Source: Victivallales bacterium (GTDB lineage: Bacteria > Verrucomicrobiota > Lentisphaeria > Oligosphaerales > Lenti-02). From it: a stretch of DNA of 6,340 nucleotides. The notes under the pieces are model-generated. The model worked only from the letters and a program-made list of their open reading frames with translations. It had not been told where the DNA came from and searched no databases. Where the stretch lies: assembly GCA_018648945.1 (NCBI GenBank), contig JABGQJ010000457.1:1-6340 (forward strand). The letters run 5' to 3'. Each line of letters starts with the position of its first letter. Position 1 is the first letter of the stretch. Below, one piece after another: positions 6,006 to 6,340 of the stretch. Made by a program: the position numbers and the translations under genes.

Positions 6006-6340
6006 TCAGGCGACCTTCCCGTGCACATCTGCGGGGACGCGGTAGTCCAGGCTCATATGCGGTCTTCGGTAGTTGTAGAGCCGGATGGCGTCTTCCACCG
6101 CCATCCGGGCCTGGTGGACATCCCTGAAGGTCATGCGCAGACCATACTCCTGCTTGAGTATTCCGTTCACCCTCTCCGCACAGGCGTTCTCGTAGCAGTG
6201 ATTGCGCTCGGTCATGCTCCCCGGCAGCGACCGGCCTGCAAGCCGATCCACGTACTCGTGGCAGCAGTACTGGCAACCTCGGTCGGAATGGTGGATCGGG
6301 TACCGGTCCGCAGGCAGGGCAGCCAAAGCCGCATCCAAGG
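6006..6340 (-). CDS. IS3-family transposase (OrfB), C-terminal part
   Basis: The frame is open to the right edge and ends with TGA at 6008-6006; the visible 110 residues (from 6338) are the C-terminal half of the DDE integrase core. HHSDRGCQY contains the second catalytic Asp, and YENACAERVNGILKQEYG contains the catalytic Glu. Exactly 35 residues separate the two, the D-35-E spacing of IS3/retroviral integrases. The tail LYNYRRPHMSLDYRVPADVH is the usual IS3 OrfB ending. The protein cuts and joins the IS ends during copy-paste transposition. The N-terminal part with the first Asp, and any upstream OrfA with its frameshift site, lie outside the window, so intactness cannot be judged. A TTG at 6338 is not a real start, since the frame continues upstream. 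Confidence 0.93.
   Translation of the reverse strand, partial: LDAALAALPADRYPIHHSDRGCQYCCHEYVDRLAGRSLPGSMTERNHCYENACAERVNGILKQEYGLRMTFRDVHQARMAVEDAIRLYNYRRPHMSLDYRVPADVHGKVA

Larger units (their letters stand above)
5944..6340 (-). mobile_element. IS3-family insertion sequence, right-end portion (cut by window)
   Basis: The element includes the transposase C-terminus and the following non-coding tail; its left end is outside the window. The 57 bases 5944-6000 are about 40 percent G+C, in contrast to the GC-rich genes on either side, which suits an IS terminus. IS3-family ends begin 5'-TG, and reading into the element from the plus strand two candidates exist: TGACGAAAAG at 5944 and TGCTGTCAAT at 5968. 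I cannot choose between them without the other inverted repeat, so the left boundary given is the outer of the two. Confidence 0.6.

Noticed and set aside
5665..6276. A 203-codon minus-strand frame spanning the transposase and the hypothetical frame
   Set aside because: It is out of frame with the transposase motifs and has no domain of its own; a chance frame.

Overview
The window is 6.3 kb of GC-rich bacterial DNA carrying four substantial minus-strand genes, the end of a plus-strand gene at the left edge, and part of an insertion sequence at the right edge. Shine-Dalgarno sequences are clear before two of the genes. The gene content is a glycyl radical enzyme, an SsfX3-like SGNH esterase, a beta-helix protein and a C39-like papain-fold protein. 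That mix resembles an environmental, at least facultatively anaerobic bacterium of the Planctomycetota / Lentisphaerota / Hydrogenedentota / Armatimonadota sort. This placement is inference; there is no marker gene.

Layout in the direction of minus-strand transcription (right to left): an IS3-family transposase (6340 to 6006, cut by the window edge) is followed by an AT-rich stretch that probably holds the right end of the element. Next is a 146-codon reading frame (5966-5526) without a ribosome binding site, probably the 3' remnant of a gene broken by the IS. Sixteen bases later an SGNH/GDSL hydrolase starts (5509-4490), and 28 bases after its stop a glycyl radical enzyme of the pyruvate formate-lyase superfamily (4461-2374). 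These last two look like one operon. After a 240-base gap comes an exported or cytoplasmic C39-like/BtrH-N-like protein of 588 residues (2133-367). It converges on the C-terminal end of a plus-strand beta-helix protein (1-221).

The main functional unit is the hydrolase/glycyl radical enzyme pair. The radical enzyme keeps the thiyl Cys, the Glu two residues later and the C-terminal glycyl loop, but its active-site motif reads A-C-W-E rather than the usual G-C-V-E. No radical-SAM activase is visible nearby. Its substrate cannot be read from sequence. An intracellular pathway in which the esterase releases an acyl group before the radical step is possible but unproven.

Non-coding structure worth noting: a 33-base element occurs twice (29/33 identical), each time just downstream of a minus-strand stop codon. 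A very stable hairpin lies between the convergent genes on the left. A perfect TTGACA -35 hexamer points outward from the IS end toward the hydrolase/glycyl radical enzyme operon.
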